The position numbers were made by a program, and so were the translations under genes. From assembly GCA_902769535.1 (NCBI GenBank), contig CACXPH010000008.1, positions 1 through 64,000 on the forward strand: DNA of 64,000 bases, written 5' to 3'. The notes beneath the pieces were generated by a model. It did not search any database. It saw nothing but the letters and a program-made list of their open reading frames with translations, and had not been told where the DNA came from. Origin of the DNA: an uncultured Bacteroidales bacterium. GTDB lineage: Bacteria > Bacteroidota > Bacteroidia > Bacteroidales > Paludibacteraceae. Every line of letters begins with the position of its first letter. The stretch's first letter is position 1. This document shows, one piece after another, positions 19,998-30,390 of this stretch.

Positions 19998-20702
19998 TTA
20001 TTTCTTTTTAAAGCAAGCTAATAATATATTCAGCGCTACGTACCAAAGGATGACGGCAGTGCCGCTGAAGAAGGCGAACTCAATATGCTTGGCGATGATA
20101 GCTTTTGCTATGCAAAAGGCAATAAGAATCACGCAACCCACGAGGAAACTGATGATGACCGTCTTCTCGCGTTTCCAGCCTTTGAAACTGAAGAACGGAA
20201 TCTCGGCGTTAAGCAGGTAGCAACTGAGCAACGACAGACCGATCAGCACCCACGCCATCCAGTCGTAAGCGAGCGCCGAGATAGGTAAACAGCAGATACC
20301 TCCCCAGAAGATGGCATTAGCCGGTGTGGCAAGACCGATGAAGGAGTCGTGCTGGCGTTCGTCCACGTTGAATTTGGCCAGACGCAAAGCCGAGAAGGCC
20401 GCCATGATCAGTGCCAGACCTGCCCACCAACCAAGGATAGGTTTGAGCCAACAGAAGAGCATCATGGACGGCGCAAGACCGAACGTGATGTCATCGGCAA
20501 GCGAGTCTAACTGAATACCGATAGGGCTCGGAGCTTTCAGCAGACGGGCACTCAGACCGTCGAAGAAATCGAAGAAAGCGCCTGCTAGGATGAATACAAA
20601 TGCCCAAAGAAAAGCTCCTTGAGTGGCTAAAAAAACGGCTATACTGCCGCAAAGGAGATTGCAGCTTGTGATAGCGTCAGGGATGATACGTTTATAATTC
20701 AT
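19998..20702 (-). CDS. pssA: CDP-diacylglycerol-serine O-phosphatidyltransferase
   Basis: The 234-residue membrane enzyme carries the CDP-alcohol phosphotransferase signature D-x2-DG-x2-AR-x8-G-x3-D-x3-D, seen as DFFDGLSARLLKAPSPIG then QLDSLADD. It makes phosphatidylserine, the precursor of phosphatidylethanolamine. Several membrane segments follow. Its start overlaps the transporter stop by 4 bases. No psd gene is adjacent. Confidence 0.92.
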   Translation of the reverse strand: MNYKRIIPDAITSCNLLCGSIAVFLATQGAFLWAFVFILAGAFFDFFDGLSARLLKAPSPIGIQLDSLADDITFGLAPSMMLFCWLKPILGWWAGLALIMAAFSALRLAKFNVDERQHDSFIGLATPANAIFWGGICCLPISALAYDWMAWVLIGLSLLSCYLLNAEIPFFSFKGWKREKTVIISFLVGCVILIAFCIAKAIIAKHIEFAFFSGTAVILWYVALNILLACFKKK

Positions 20703-21904
20703 AACTTTCTATATATCAAATATGTAACTGCGATAGAAGGGATACAGCACGCCATGACGATCCAGAAGAATCCGAGGTATCCGACGGCTTCTTGGATATA
20801 TCCCGCTACCATGCCTGGAAGCATGAGGCCAAGGAACATAAAGGCCGTGCAGATCGAGAAATGCGCCGTTTTATGGTTGCCGTCCGCCACGTGAATCATG
20901 TAGAGCATGCAGGCAGTGTAACCCAGACCGTAACCGAGTTGCTCGAGACCTACGCAGAGACTGAGCAGCCAAAAAGCAGAGGGTTGGAATTGCGCAAAAT
21001 AGACGTACACGATGCAAGGTAAGGTAAGGCACAACGCCATCGGAATAAGTGCCTTTTTAAGGCCGGTCTTACTAGCCCATATTCCACCTCCGATGCCGCC
21101 TAAGAGCATCAACACCACACCTATTCCCGTGATCTCACCGATCGTATCGACGGTGATACCTAATCCGCCTTGTTCTTGCGTAGCAAGAAAGAAGGGGTTG
21201 CAGAGCTTGAGCAACAAGGCTTCCGGCAGGCGGTAGATAAGCATGAAACAGAGCGCTAAAACGATACCCGGTTTTCGGAAGAAATCCGCGAATACGTGTC
21301 CTACTTCCTGCCAGATCTCTTTAAACTTTAAATTTTCAACTTTCACCTCTACCTTCGGCATAGCCCATGTATGCCAAAGGGCGATAAGGGCTAATAGACC
21401 GCTGCAGAGGAGTAGGGCATAGGTCCAGGAAGCGGACACATCCGTACGTTTCTGCAACCATCCGACGAGCATCAGCAGCAACGACTGGCAGAAGATATTG
21501 GCGATGCGGTAGAAAGTCGAACGCAGACCTACATAAGCCGACTGTTGCGTATCGTTGAGCGCAATCATGTAATAGCCGTCCGCCGCGATATCATGCGTGG
21601 CGGAGCAGAAAGCGGTAATCGTGAAGAGGATAAGGGCTATGGTGAGATACCCTTGCGGAGCCAGCCAAGCCAGTAACGCTACGGTCACGGCCATCATAAT
21701 CTGCATCGTCAGTACCCACCAACGCTTTGTGCGAAGCACGTCCACAAAGGGACTCCAGAGCGGTTTGACTACCCACGGAAAGGCTATCAGCGAAGTGAAG
21801 AGTGCCAATTCACTATTGGGCACACCGAGTTGGGCAAAGAGCGTAATGCTGATGCTTGTAACCAAAAAGTATGGGATACCTTCCGCTAAATAGAGCGTTG
21901 GCAC
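20699..21904 (-). CDS. AmpG-like major facilitator transporter
   Basis: A 12-segment MFS protein of at least 401 residues. The opening VPTLYLAEGIPYFLVTSISI is typical of AmpG / acetyl-CoA-transporter relatives, which in Bacteroidota probably carry muropeptides or similar cargo. The stretch VKVENLKFKE in the central loop is encoded by an AT-rich repeat at 21321-21345. The first usual start codon in frame is a GTG at 21904, but the reading frame is open for about 20 codons upstream and gives a natural-looking N-terminus (THISPLVWVPTLY) with no ATG, GTG or TTG. The true start may be an unusual codon such as ATT. Confidence 0.82.
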   Translation of the reverse strand: MPTLYLAEGIPYFLVTSISITLFAQLGVPNSELALFTSLIAFPWVVKPLWSPFVDVLRTKRWWVLTMQIMMAVTVALLAWLAPQGYLTIALILFTITAFCSATHDIAADGYYMIALNDTQQSAYVGLRSTFYRIANIFCQSLLLMLVGWLQKRTDVSASWTYALLLCSGLLALIALWHTWAMPKVEVKVENLKFKEIWQEVGHVFADFFRKPGIVLALCFMLIYRLPEALLLKLCNPFFLATQEQGGLGITVDTIGEITGIGVVLMLLGGIGGGIWASKTGLKKALIPMALCLTLPCIVYVYFAQFQPSAFWLLSLCVGLEQLGYGLGYTACMLYMIHVADGNHKTAHFSICTAFMFLGLMLPGMVAGYIQEAVGYLGFFWIVMACCIPSIAVTYLIYRKL

Positions 21905-21962
21905 CCATACTAATGGTGAAATATGTGTTTTCTCCTTATTTATAACACGTACGCGCGCGTTA

Positions 21963-23969
21963 TTATTGGAAGTTCGCGCGGTTGTCTGTTATGTCAGCGT
22001 TGTCTTCGAGCAACTGCATAGCCTGGTACGGCAGGTATGCATAGCGGCTTGCCAACTGTGCTTTCTCGCTCTCAGCGTCGAAAGTACCCTCGAGGTTGTT
22101 AGCTGCGCCGGTCTTAACAACGAACACACCCATATTACCTTTGATAGGCTCGCTCAATGCGTTCTCGCCTTGTGCGATAGCGGCTCCGATAACTGCCGGT
22201 TCGAGACCTGCATTACCGAAACGGCTGTCACTCAGCGCTACGCGCTCAACGTGCTGGATCGGTTGATTCATGATCTCAGCTGCAGCCTCAAGACTCTCAA
22301 CGTCCTTCAGTTGCTTAGTGATATAAGCAGCCTTCGCGTTGTTGGTTGCCTCGTAAGTCAACTCAGCACGTACAGCGTTCAACGGACGATACTCACCGTC
22401 GTTAACCTCTACCAATGCAGCTACGACGAACTGCTGACCGCACTCGAACACGTCAGAAACTTGACCTTCTTTGGCCTCAAATGCCCAGCGAACGATCGGA
22501 CGGCTGGCTTTGAGTTGACCAACCTTATCGGTGTTGCTCGTCAGGTTGTATTGCGGCGTGAGGGTCATACCTGCCTCTTGTGCAGCCGCTTCCATCTTCT
22601 CGGCGTTGTTGTTATCAACGATGAACTGCTTAGCGTTGTTATAGAGGATAGAGTAGGTCTTGCTCGACGGTGTTACCTCACGTGCGAGGATAGCCAACTT
22701 CACTTTCGGTGTCGGTTTGCCGATCTCCATGATCTCATAAGTCTGCTCACCCATGCCTACAGCTACGGTGAAGCGCTCACCGCGCTTGCCAACCAGCGCT
22801 TTGTCGGCGATGTTCTTCGGCAGATCAGCCGCCTTGAACCAACCCAGTTCCTGGTCCTCTTGACCTTCCTCTGCTGCAATAGCCTTCAGTTCAACGCTAT
22901 CCGGCAGCGAGTAACCGGCCTGCATGATACGAGCCATCGCGTAGGTGTTGTTCTCGAAGAGAATGTCGGTGCAGTCGCCTGCCTTTGCGCCCTTTGCGAA
23001 TGCAAACTCTTTGAACTGCGCAGGAACGGTCTGCTCCGAGTAGTCACGACCGTCGTACATGATGTCCGAGTTGGTGTTGACTACGAGGCTTACGTCCTCG
23101 GTGGTCTTGAACTCCTCTTGGAGGTTGTTCATCAGCGTCGCAGCTGCCGTGAAATCGTCCTCGCTCGGTACGATATCGAAGGTCACGTACTTGATAGCAC
23201 GGTTCGGCGTCTGCTTGTACTGCTCTTTGTGCTGCGCATACAGTGCCTTTACGTCGCTCTCTTTAACCTTAACCAGACTGTCAGCAACGGTGTAGTAAGG
23301 CTGCATTACGAACTCTGCACTCACACCGTTCTGGCGACCGTTGAAAGCATATTCAGCCTCCAGCGAGTTGGCCTTGATCAGGTGTTGGAGCAGGTTGGTG
23401 TATTTCTCTTGCATGTACGAGATACGAACGGCTTTCTCCCAATAGAGCCAATAGGTCTTAGCCTGCTGGAGGTTCGCGTTCTGCTCTGCGTCTTCGCCAC
23501 CTTCGTTGATAGCGGCGATCAAGTTCTTGACGATCTCGCGGTTGAACTGACCGTTCTCATCCATGAATGCACGACGACCGCGCAGAATCTGGTGAACATT
23601 CTGACCTACACAGAGTTCGGTTAACTCGTCCGGTGTGATGTCCATACCGATTTTCTTCGCTTGCGCACGCATGGTGTAGTCCATCACGAACATGTTCCAT
23701 ACCTGGTTGCGAATCTGAGCGTACGTGTCCTCATCAAAGTCCGTACGACCGCTCTCGATTTTGTACACTTCTGTTAACTGGTCTTTAGCTGCCTCATACT
23801 CCGTGTAGTGAACTTTCTGTCCCTCGATAACACCGACGTTCTCGCGGCTGCGGTTGAAGAAACTACTACCGGAGTTCAAAAAGTCTCCGAGGATAAATGC
23901 CAACATGGCGAGACCCACAATCGCGATCAACAATGCGCCATGATTTCTAATTTTTTGTAAACTTGCCAT
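21963..23969 (-). CDS. ppiD: PpiD/SurA-like periplasmic folding factor
   Basis: The 668-residue protein begins with one membrane anchor (GALLIAIVGLAMLAFILGDF) followed by a SurA-N-like chaperone domain (VGVIEGQKVHYTEYEAAKDQL). It matches Bacteroidota PpiD proteins that help outer-membrane proteins leave the Sec channel. The parvulin domain looks reduced: ELGWFKAADLPKNIADKALV is present but the usual RHIL strand is not. Isomerase activity is therefore doubtful. It sits 36 bases after the lipoprotein gene and 58 bases before the transporter. Confidence 0.85.
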   Translation of the reverse strand: MASLQKIRNHGALLIAIVGLAMLAFILGDFLNSGSSFFNRSRENVGVIEGQKVHYTEYEAAKDQLTEVYKIESGRTDFDEDTYAQIRNQVWNMFVMDYTMRAQAKKIGMDITPDELTELCVGQNVHQILRGRRAFMDENGQFNREIVKNLIAAINEGGEDAEQNANLQQAKTYWLYWEKAVRISYMQEKYTNLLQHLIKANSLEAEYAFNGRQNGVSAEFVMQPYYTVADSLVKVKESDVKALYAQHKEQYKQTPNRAIKYVTFDIVPSEDDFTAAATLMNNLQEEFKTTEDVSLVVNTNSDIMYDGRDYSEQTVPAQFKEFAFAKGAKAGDCTDILFENNTYAMARIMQAGYSLPDSVELKAIAAEEGQEDQELGWFKAADLPKNIADKALVGKRGERFTVAVGMGEQTYEIMEIGKPTPKVKLAILAREVTPSSKTYSILYNNAKQFIVDNNNAEKMEAAAQEAGMTLTPQYNLTSNTDKVGQLKASRPIVRWAFEAKEGQVSDVFECGQQFVVAALVEVNDGEYRPLNAVRAELTYEATNNAKAAYITKQLKDVESLEAAAEIMNQPIQHVERVALSDSRFGNAGLEPAVIGAAIAQGENALSEPIKGNMGVFVVKTGAANNLEGTFDAESEKAQLASRYAYLPYQAMQLLEDNADITDNRANFQ

Positions 23970-24005
23970 TTTTTATATTAAATCTTTAAACTTTATTTTG
24001 TCGAA

Positions 24006-24923
24006 TTAGAAGTTCGGGTTGGTGGACTCCACTACGTATCCCTGTACGGGCTCGCAGGTACCGTTATAATTCTGAATCTTTGCATTGACGAGCACCGTGT
24101 CGCCTACCTGAACTTGGTTTAGGTTGGTGAACTTACCACCCGTCTGCTTGTAATTAATACGGTAGCAGGTGGCGTACGACAGGCCGTCCGAGATATTGAA
24201 CGTCAGATTACCGTAACTGGAGATAGAGGTGTCGGTGACACCGGTTACCACGCCGCGGATCTGATAGGTCTCTGTAGTGGTCGCTTTTTTCTCCAGCGCC
24301 AAAGCAATCTTCTCTGCCTCGGTTACACTGATCTCACCTTCGCCGGGAGCAGGGCAACCCGGGAACTCAGGGAAGATCTCGTTGAAATGGGCATTGTTGC
24401 TCATATATACGAAGCAAGCACCGCTCGACTCATATACACCGCCGAAGTTGGTCAGATAGCAACTGATAACGATGAAGTCACCTTCCTTGACGCAATCCAA
24501 GTCAGGGAGCATGGCGCCAAACTTACCGAGCAGACGGTATGCATAGAATGTCTTCTTGCTCTGGATAGGAGCATCAGGAGCCGTTGCCGAAATATAAACG
24601 AAATCATTTCCGTATTTCGGGAAATCGGTTGCGAACGTCTCGCCACGGTTGAAGCCCGTAACGTAACCCTTGATGAAATATTTCTCTGCGCTCACTTCGC
24701 TTCCATGCAGTTTCTTGGCTATCTCTACAGCCTCATAAACGTTGATCGTGCCTTCCGGAACGACAAAGCCTTCCGGATCCGGCGTCGGTTCGGGATCAAC
24801 AGTCACCGGAATCGAATCAGGCACATTCGTGTTGTCACCCGGACCTTCGATGTACGGCTTCTCCTCACAACTTACTAATGTCAGCGCGGCGATTGCAGCC
24901 AGCATAAAAATACTTTTTCTCAT
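24006..24923 (-). CDS. Lipoprotein with two OB-fold-like domains
   Basis: The 305-residue protein has a lipoprotein signal peptide with lipobox LVSC at residues 16-19, a Pro-rich linker (about 25-55), and two repeated domains of similar pattern (YFIKGYVTGF near 85 and YQIRGVVTGV near 225). Each looks like the OB-fold-type domain common in Bacteroidales surface lipoproteins of unknown function. It is the first gene of the ppiD operon, behind a consensus minus-strand promoter at 24990-25020. Binding of nucleic acid or glycan is possible but not shown. Confidence 0.75.
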   Translation of the reverse strand: MRKSIFMLAAIAALTLVSCEEKPYIEGPGDNTNVPDSIPVTVDPEPTPDPEGFVVPEGTINVYEAVEIAKKLHGSEVSAEKYFIKGYVTGFNRGETFATDFPKYGNDFVYISATAPDAPIQSKKTFYAYRLLGKFGAMLPDLDCVKEGDFIVISCYLTNFGGVYESSGACFVYMSNNAHFNEIFPEFPGCPAPGEGEISVTEAEKIALALEKKATTTETYQIRGVVTGVTDTSISSYGNLTFNISDGLSYATCYRINYKQTGGKFTNLNQVQVGDTVLVNAKIQNYNGTCEPVQGYVVESTNPNF

Positions 24924-24989
24924 ATTCTTTATTCTTTTAGATACTACATTTAAGGTTCACTATTTTGCACACTAACTCAAAATAGCGCA

Positions 24990-25020
24990 CAAAGGTACAA
25001 CATTTTTCTGATATACGCAA
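24990..25020 (-). promoter_or_regulatory. Promoter of the lipoprotein-ppiD operon
   Basis: On the minus strand TTG (25018-25020), 20 bases, TACCTTTG (24990-24997). It is divergent from the secA promoter about 70 bases away. Confidence 0.78.
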
Positions 25021-25091
25021 ATTTTCTTGCAACTTTTTGAAAAAATAGAATAAAATTCTATGCATGTTCATCGGAATTTATCGGTCAACTC

Positions 25092-25122
25092 TTGTGTAAT
25101 TGAAAAAAAAGTAGTATCTTTG
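25092..25122 (+). promoter_or_regulatory. Promoter of secA
   Basis: TTG (25092-25094), 20 bases, TATCTTTG (25115-25122), then about 33 bases to the ATG. Confidence 0.8.
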
Positions 25123-25155
25123 CGGCCGATTTGTGTGTAAATACAGAAACAAGAT

Positions 25156-28100
25156 ATGAATTTTTTAGAAATTATCACGAAACTGTTCGGCAACAAGGCG
25201 CAGAAAGATATGCGCGCCATACAGCCGTACGTAGACAAGATTAAGGTAGCGTACGAGACGATTGACAAGTTGTCGCACGACGAGCTGCGTGCCCGTTCGC
25301 AAGCCTTGATGGATGCGCTGCAAGAGGCGGTAAAAGACAAGAAAGCACGCATCGCGGAACTCAAGGCCTCCATTGAAGGCACGCCTATCGAGAAGCGCGA
25401 GAAGATATACAACGAGGTGGACAAACTCGAGAAGGAGATTCGCGAGGTCTATGAGGCGAAGTTGACGGAGATGCTTCCGGAGGCTTTTGCGATCGTCAAG
25501 TCCACCGCGCGTCGTTTTGCAGAAAATGAGACGATCGAAGTGACGGCTACCGAGATGGATAAGAACCTCGCGGCCGATCCTCGTTTTGACTTCGTGGAGA
25601 TAGTCGGTGGCGACAACCTCGCCAAGGCCGTTTATCATAACCACTGGATGGCAGGCGGCAACGAGATCAAGTGGGACATGGTGCACTATGACGTGCAGCT
25701 CTTCGGTGGTGTCGTGCTGCACGGTGCCGTCAAGAACGACAAGGAGCAACGCGGTTCGATAGCCGAGATGGCAACCGGTGAAGGTAAGACCCTTGTGGCG
25801 ACCCTGCCGGTATACCTCAATGCCTTGACGCATGAAGGTGTGCACGTCGTGACCGTCAACGACTACCTGGCTAAACGTGACTCGGAGTGGAACGGTCCGA
25901 TATACATGTTCCTCGGTTTGACGGTCGATTGTATCGACAAGCACAAACCCAATTCCGACGAGCGTCGTAAGGCTTATGCCTGCGATATTACCTTTGGTAC
26001 GAACAACGAGTTCGGTTTCGACTACCTGCGTGACAACATGGCCATCTCGCCGCTCGATCTCGTACAGCGCGGACATAACTTCGCCATCGTCGATGAGGTG
26101 GACTCCGTCTTGATTGATGATGCCCGTACGCCGCTCATCATCTCCGGTCCGGTACCGCGTGGAGAGGATCAGATGTTCGATGAGTACAAAGATCGTGTGG
26201 CCAACCTCGTGCGTCAGCAGACAACCTTAACAACTAAGTTGTTAGCGGAAGCAAAAGCGAAGATGGGTTCGGCGGACGAGAAAGAGAAAGAAGAAGGTGA
26301 ATTAGCCCTCTTCCGTTCGTTCAAAGGTATGCCGAAATCGAAGGCACTCATCAAGTACCTGTCCGAGCCGGGTATCAAAGTGCGGATGCAGAAGACCGAG
26401 GAGTTCTACCTGCAGGAGAACGAGAAGAACATGCACATCGCGACAGATGAACTCTACTTCGTTATCGACGAGAAGAACAAATCCATCGAACTGACCGATA
26501 AGGGTATCGATGCCTTGACCGGTACGACCGACGACCCGAACTTTTTCGTGCTGCCGGACGTAGGTTCGGAAATGGCGGAACTGGAGAACGCTGCCGGTAT
26601 GACGCCCGAAGAGAAGCAGCAGAAGAAAGACGATATCCTCACGAACTACAGCATCAAGTCCGAGCGCGTGCACACCGTGCACCAGTTGCTCAAGGCCTAC
26701 ACGCTCTTCGAGAAAGACGTCGATTATATCATTGACAACGGCGAAGTGAAGATCGTCGATGAGCAGACCGGCCGTGTGATGGAAGGTCGTCGCTGGTCAG
26801 ACGGTTTGCACCAGGCAGTGGAGGCAAAAGAGAACGTGAAGGTCGAAGGAGCAACCCAGACCTTTGCAACGATCACGTTGCAGAACTACTTCCGTATGTA
26901 CAACAAGCTGTCCGGTATGACCGGTACGGCCGAGACGGAGGCAGGTGAGTTCTGGAACATCTACAAACTGGACGTAGTCGTTATTCCTACCAATAAACCC
27001 ATCGCGCGTAATGACCAGAACGATCGTATCTACCGCACCAAACGCGAGAAATACAATGCCGTCATCGACGAGATCGTCGAGATGGTCAACCAAGGACGTC
27101 CTGCCCTTGTAGGTACCACCTCTGTCGAGATCTCCGAGCTCTTGAGCCGTATGTTGACGCTGCGTAAGATCAAACATAATGTGTTGAACGCCAAGCTGCA
27201 CCAGCAAGAGGCGCAGATCGTAGCGGAAGCCGGTCGTCCGGGAGTAGTCACGATTGCCACTAACATGGCCGGTCGTGGTACGGATATCAAGCTCACGCCG
27301 GAGGTGAAAGCCGCCGGTGGTCTCGCCATCATCGGTACAGAGCGTCACGAATCCCGTCGTGTGGACCGTCAGTTACGTGGTCGTGCCGGTCGTCAAGGTG
27401 ACCCGGGTTCGTCTGTGTTCTATGTATCGCTCGAGGACGACTTGATGCGTATGTTCGGCTCCGAGCGTATAGCAAGCGTCATGGACCGTATGGGCTTCCA
27501 GGAAGGCGAGATGATCGAGCATTCGATGATCTCCAACTCCATCGAGCGGGCGCAGAAGAAGGTCGAGGAGAATAACTTCGGTATCCGTAAGCGCCTCATC
27601 GAGTACGATGATGTGATGAACCAGCAACGTAACCTCATTTACGCAAAGCGTCGTCACGCACTCATGGGAGAGCGTATAGGCGTGGATATAACGAACATGA
27701 TCTACGAGACGGCCGAGAACATCTTGCTCGATGCCCGTGCGATGAACGACTACGAAGGTCTCAAATACGATGTAATGCAAACCTTCGCCATCGAAGTACC
27801 GTTTGACGAAGAGACCTTCAACCGTGGTCGTAAGGACGAGCTAAGCAAGCAACTGGCTGAGGCTGCCCTTGACAGCTTCAAGCGCCGTATGGATAAGCTC
27901 ACCCAAGTGGCGGATCCGGTCATCCAGCAGATCTACGAGACGAAGGGTCAGATGTACGAGAATATACTTATCCCGATCACGGACGGCAAGAAGGTCTATA
28001 ACATCTCCGTCAACCTCAAGGCTGCGGCGGAGAGCCACTGCAAGGAGGTAGTTAAGGAGTTCGAGAAACGCATGCTGCTCTATGTCATCGACGATGAGTG

Positions 28101-28530
28101 GAAAGAGCACCTCCGTCAGTTGGACGACCTCAAGCAATCGGTTCAGAACGCGTCCTACGAGCAGAAAGACCCGCTGTTGATATACAAACTCGAGTCGTTT
28201 AATATCTTCAAACAGATGCTCGATGCGCTCAACCGCCGTGCGATAGCGATCTTGCTGCGTGGACAGATCCACGAACAACAGCCGGATCGTGTACAGCAAG
28301 CGCAACAGCAACGCCGTACCGACTACAGCCGCTATCGTTCGCAGAAAGATGCGGTACAGCAGGCCGCTGCGGCTTCCGGCGCTGCACAGGCTGCCGGTCG
28401 CGACACCCGCGAGCAACTGCATCAAGGTCCGATCATCGCGGACAAGAAACCCCGTCCGAACGACCCGTGTCCGTGCGGTAGTGGCAAGAAATACAAACAA
28501 TGCCACGGGCGCTTAAATGCGGGCATTTAA
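25156..28530 (+). CDS. secA: Protein translocase ATPase SecA
   Basis: The 1124-residue motor drives proteins through SecYEG. Walker A is ATGEGKT at residues 206-212; the DEVD-type Walker B is in [16 protein letters not shown]. Motif [14 protein letters not shown] and the [16 protein letters not shown] helicase block are present. The C-terminal zinc and SecB-type tail [16 protein letters not shown] is intact. The extra length over the E. coli protein (901 residues) includes an N-terminal insertion and a segment near 400, as usual in Bacteroidota. A consensus promoter precedes it. It is followed by ATCATAAAT-type repeats and two outer-membrane genes. Confidence 0.98.
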   Translation: MNFLEIITKLFGNKAQKDMRAIQPYVDKIKVAYETIDKLSHDELRARSQALMDALQEAVKDKKARIAELKASIEGTPIEKREKIYNEVDKLEKEIREVYEAKLTEMLPEAFAIVKSTARRFAENETIEVTATEMDKNLAADPRFDFVEIVGGDNLAKAVYHNHWMAGGNEIKWDMVHYDVQLFGGVVLHGAVKNDKEQRGSIAEMATGEGKTLVATLPVYLNALTHEGVHVVTVNDYLAKRDSEWNGPIYMFLGLTVDCIDKHKPNSDERRKAYACDITFGTNNEFGFDYLRDNMAISPLDLVQRGHNFAIVDEVDSVLIDDARTPLIISGPVPRGEDQMFDEYKDRVANLVRQQTTLTTKLLAEAKAKMGSADEKEKEEGELALFRSFKGMPKSKALIKYLSEPGIKVRMQKTEEFYLQENEKNMHIATDELYFVIDEKNKSIELTDKGIDALTGTTDDPNFFVLPDVGSEMAELENAAGMTPEEKQQKKDDILTNYSIKSERVHTVHQLLKAYTLFEKDVDYIIDNGEVKIVDEQTGRVMEGRRWSDGLHQAVEAKENVKVEGATQTFATITLQNYFRMYNKLSGMTGTAETEAGEFWNIYKLDVVVIPTNKPIARNDQNDRIYRTKREKYNAVIDEIVEMVNQGRPALVGTTSVEISELLSRMLTLRKIKHNVLNAKLHQQEAQIVAEAGRPGVVTIATNMAGRGTDIKLTPEVKAAGGLAIIGTERHESRRVDRQLRGRAGRQGDPGSSVFYVSLEDDLMRMFGSERIASVMDRMGFQEGEMIEHSMISNSIERAQKKVEENNFGIRKRLIEYDDVMNQQRNLIYAKRRHALMGERIGVDITNMIYETAENILLDARAMNDYEGLKYDVMQTFAIEVPFDEETFNRGRKDELSKQLAEAALDSFKRRMDKLTQVADPVIQQIYETKGQMYENILIPITDGKKVYNISVNLKAAAESHCKEVVKEFEKRMLLYVIDDEWKEHLRQLDDLKQSVQNASYEQKDPLLIYKLESFNIFKQMLDALNRRAIAILLRGQIHEQQPDRVQQAQQQRRTDYSRYRSQKDAVQQAAAASGAAQAAGRDTREQLHQGPIIADKKPRPNDPCPCGSGKKYKQCHGRLNAGI

Positions 28531-28597
28531 ATCATAAATCATAAATTTGAAATCATAAATCATAAATTTGAAATCATAAATCATAAATTTGAAATCT
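28531..28597. repeat. ATCATAAAT/TTTGAAATC tandem repeat
   Basis: The 10-base words ATCATAAATC and ATAAATTTGAA alternate about three times between secA and the next gene. The TTG start codon of the next gene (28589-28591) is part of the last repeat. The same repeat is found at 31010-31090, 47096-47124, and in frame inside mutS. Confidence 0.85.
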
Positions 28598-29764
28598 AAA
28601 TTACTGATACTATTTCTGCTTTGTGCCGCCACTCATCTGGCGGCACAAACCGATAGTGTCAGGTTATATGCGGACACCTTCAAGATTGCCGAACAGCAGA
28701 AGACGGTCGGGATGGACGATTACCTGCTGGATCTGGTGCAGCAGCAAAGCGAAACACTCCATGCCAACGACACGGTCGATACGCTCACGCTCGCCGAACT
28801 CATGCGGCTGGATTCAATCCAACGCGAACAGGCGGAGATCGATTCGCTCCGTTTAGCCAATGCTGCGTTGGAAGTGCAACAAGTGGCACAAACACCGACT
28901 ATCGTCATTGAGAAATCATGGATCAAGGATGAGGTGGAGGACCGCAATGACGTCCTGCGTGCCATCCGCGAGATGAAGTCTCCTTGGCGGCGCGAGTTGA
29001 CCCTCATGGCGCAGATCACCCAAAACTACGTCACCGACAACTGGTACCAAGGCGGTTCGTCGTCGTTTGCCGCACTCGGTATCGCCAAAGGGCAGATCAG
29101 TTATATCCGCGAACGCTTCACATGGGAGAACTTCTTCGAGTGGCGTATAGGCGGTTCGACCGTCTCTGCCGACAGCTTGCATAAGATGAACACCACCGAT
29201 GACCTGTTCAAGATCTACAGCAAAGCCAATTTCCGTATCGTGCCCAAACTCTTTACGTCGCTCTCTGCGGAACTGGAGACACGCCTGCTACCTACCTATA
29301 AGTCCAACTCCATGGACCTCAAGTCCGCACCCTTCTCGCCTTTCCGCTTTAATATAGGTGTCGGTCTGGATTACAAGCCGGTGAAGAACCTGTCTATCTC
29401 CTTCTCACCCATCTCCTACAAGGTCATCCATATTATGGATACCGCGAAGGTCAAGGTAACAGACTACGGACTGGAACAAGGCCAACGAACGCAACATAAT
29501 ATCGGTTCGTCGCTGCGTGTCGAATATACGTGGAAACCGGTTCGTGAGGTGAGTCTGGAGACAAAATTCTATATGTACACCAATTACAAAGACGTTGAAC
29601 TAGACCTCGAGGCAAACTGCGATTTTATCATTAACCGTTGGCTCACGGCGCGTCTGATGATCCATCCGCGCTATGACACCTCGGTGATCATGGAAGGCGA
29701 TACGAAGGCGAAGATCCAGTTCCGCGAGTTACTCTCCATCGGTTTTGCCCATAAATTCCATTGA
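28589..29764 (+). CDS. DUF3078-like outer-membrane beta-barrel protein
   Basis: The 391-residue protein has a signal peptide (KLLILFLLCAATHLAAQ). A coiled or charged stretch follows (about 20-110), and the C-terminal half has alternating beta strands with the block TLMAQITQNYVTDNWYQGGSSSF, which resembles DUF3078 proteins of Bacteroidota outer membranes. It ends in GFAHKFH, a barrel-like ending with a C-terminal aromatic region. The only sensible start is a TTG inside an intergenic repeat. The stop overlaps the next gene by 1 base (TGATG). Function unknown. Confidence 0.8.
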   Translation: MKSKLLILFLLCAATHLAAQTDSVRLYADTFKIAEQQKTVGMDDYLLDLVQQQSETLHANDTVDTLTLAELMRLDSIQREQAEIDSLRLANAALEVQQVAQTPTIVIEKSWIKDEVEDRNDVLRAIREMKSPWRRELTLMAQITQNYVTDNWYQGGSSSFAALGIAKGQISYIRERFTWENFFEWRIGGSTVSADSLHKMNTTDDLFKIYSKANFRIVPKLFTSLSAELETRLLPTYKSNSMDLKSAPFSPFRFNIGVGLDYKPVKNLSISFSPISYKVIHIMDTAKVKVTDYGLEQGQRTQHNIGSSLRVEYTWKPVREVSLETKFYMYTNYKDVELDLEANCDFIINRWLTARLMIHPRYDTSVIMEGDTKAKIQFRELLSIGFAHKFH

Positions 29765-30390
29765 TGATGAAAAGAATAGTTGTTATTTTGCTTGCCGCCA
29801 TCATGTCTTGTGGGGCTGTAAAAGCGCAGGAAGTGCAATCTGAATACTGGCGGGAAAAACCGAATACCCTTCAGATAAGTGCCGGTTGGATCAGTGGTTT
29901 CTGGAATGCCAAGATGCTCTTTGCATGGATCCCGGCGGCTGTCGGTCATTCCCGTAACTGGGACTATTTCGGCAACTACGGCTTGCAGTATTACTACCAA
30001 GTAACGTGGTACTGTCGCGTGGGTGGAAAACTCAACTGGGAGATTGATGCCTATGATATTTACGAGAGTAAGGCCGAGGACGCCAAGAAACAAGGCGTGA
30101 CGCGTAATAACACCGTTTCGCTGGTGGCGAGCGTGCAGTTCACCTACCTCAATCGTCCGCATGTACAACTCTATTCCGGCTTGGATGTCGGTGTCGGCGC
30201 GCATTTCGCGAATACGCGCTATGAAGCGGATTATACCGGAGAGAAAAAACAAACACCGGGAGTCTGGTTGTTAGCTGCGAATATCACACCGCTCGGTGTG
30301 GCGTTCGGTAGTTGGCAAGTCTATGGCTATGTGGAAACCAACCTGGGATACGAGAGTTATATCAAAGCCGGTTTAGGTGTGCATTTCTAA
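29764..30390 (+). CDS. Small outer-membrane beta-barrel protein
   Basis: A 208-residue protein with a signal peptide ending near CGAVKAQ, followed by regular amphipathic strands rich in Tyr and Trp and a terminal strand ending in Phe (YIKAGLGVHF), as in eight-stranded outer-membrane barrels. No family is recognised. It is translationally coupled to the DUF3078-like gene through a TGATG overlap, so the two probably work together. Confidence 0.7.
   Translation: MMKRIVVILLAAIMSCGAVKAQEVQSEYWREKPNTLQISAGWISGFWNAKMLFAWIPAAVGHSRNWDYFGNYGLQYYYQVTWYCRVGGKLNWEIDAYDIYESKAEDAKKQGVTRNNTVSLVASVQFTYLNRPHVQLYSGLDVGVGAHFANTRYEADYTGEKKQTPGVWLLAANITPLGVAFGSWQVYGYVETNLGYESYIKAGLGVHF

Noticed and set aside
21966..23624. 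552-codon open frame antisense to ppiD
   Set aside because: It is a by-product of the strongly biased codon use of ppiD; the product has no domain, and the frame lies wholly inside a real gene.
28531..28597. CRISPR-like spacing in the ATCATAAAT repeats
   Set aside because: Units are 7-10 bases without unique spacers, and no cas gene is present.
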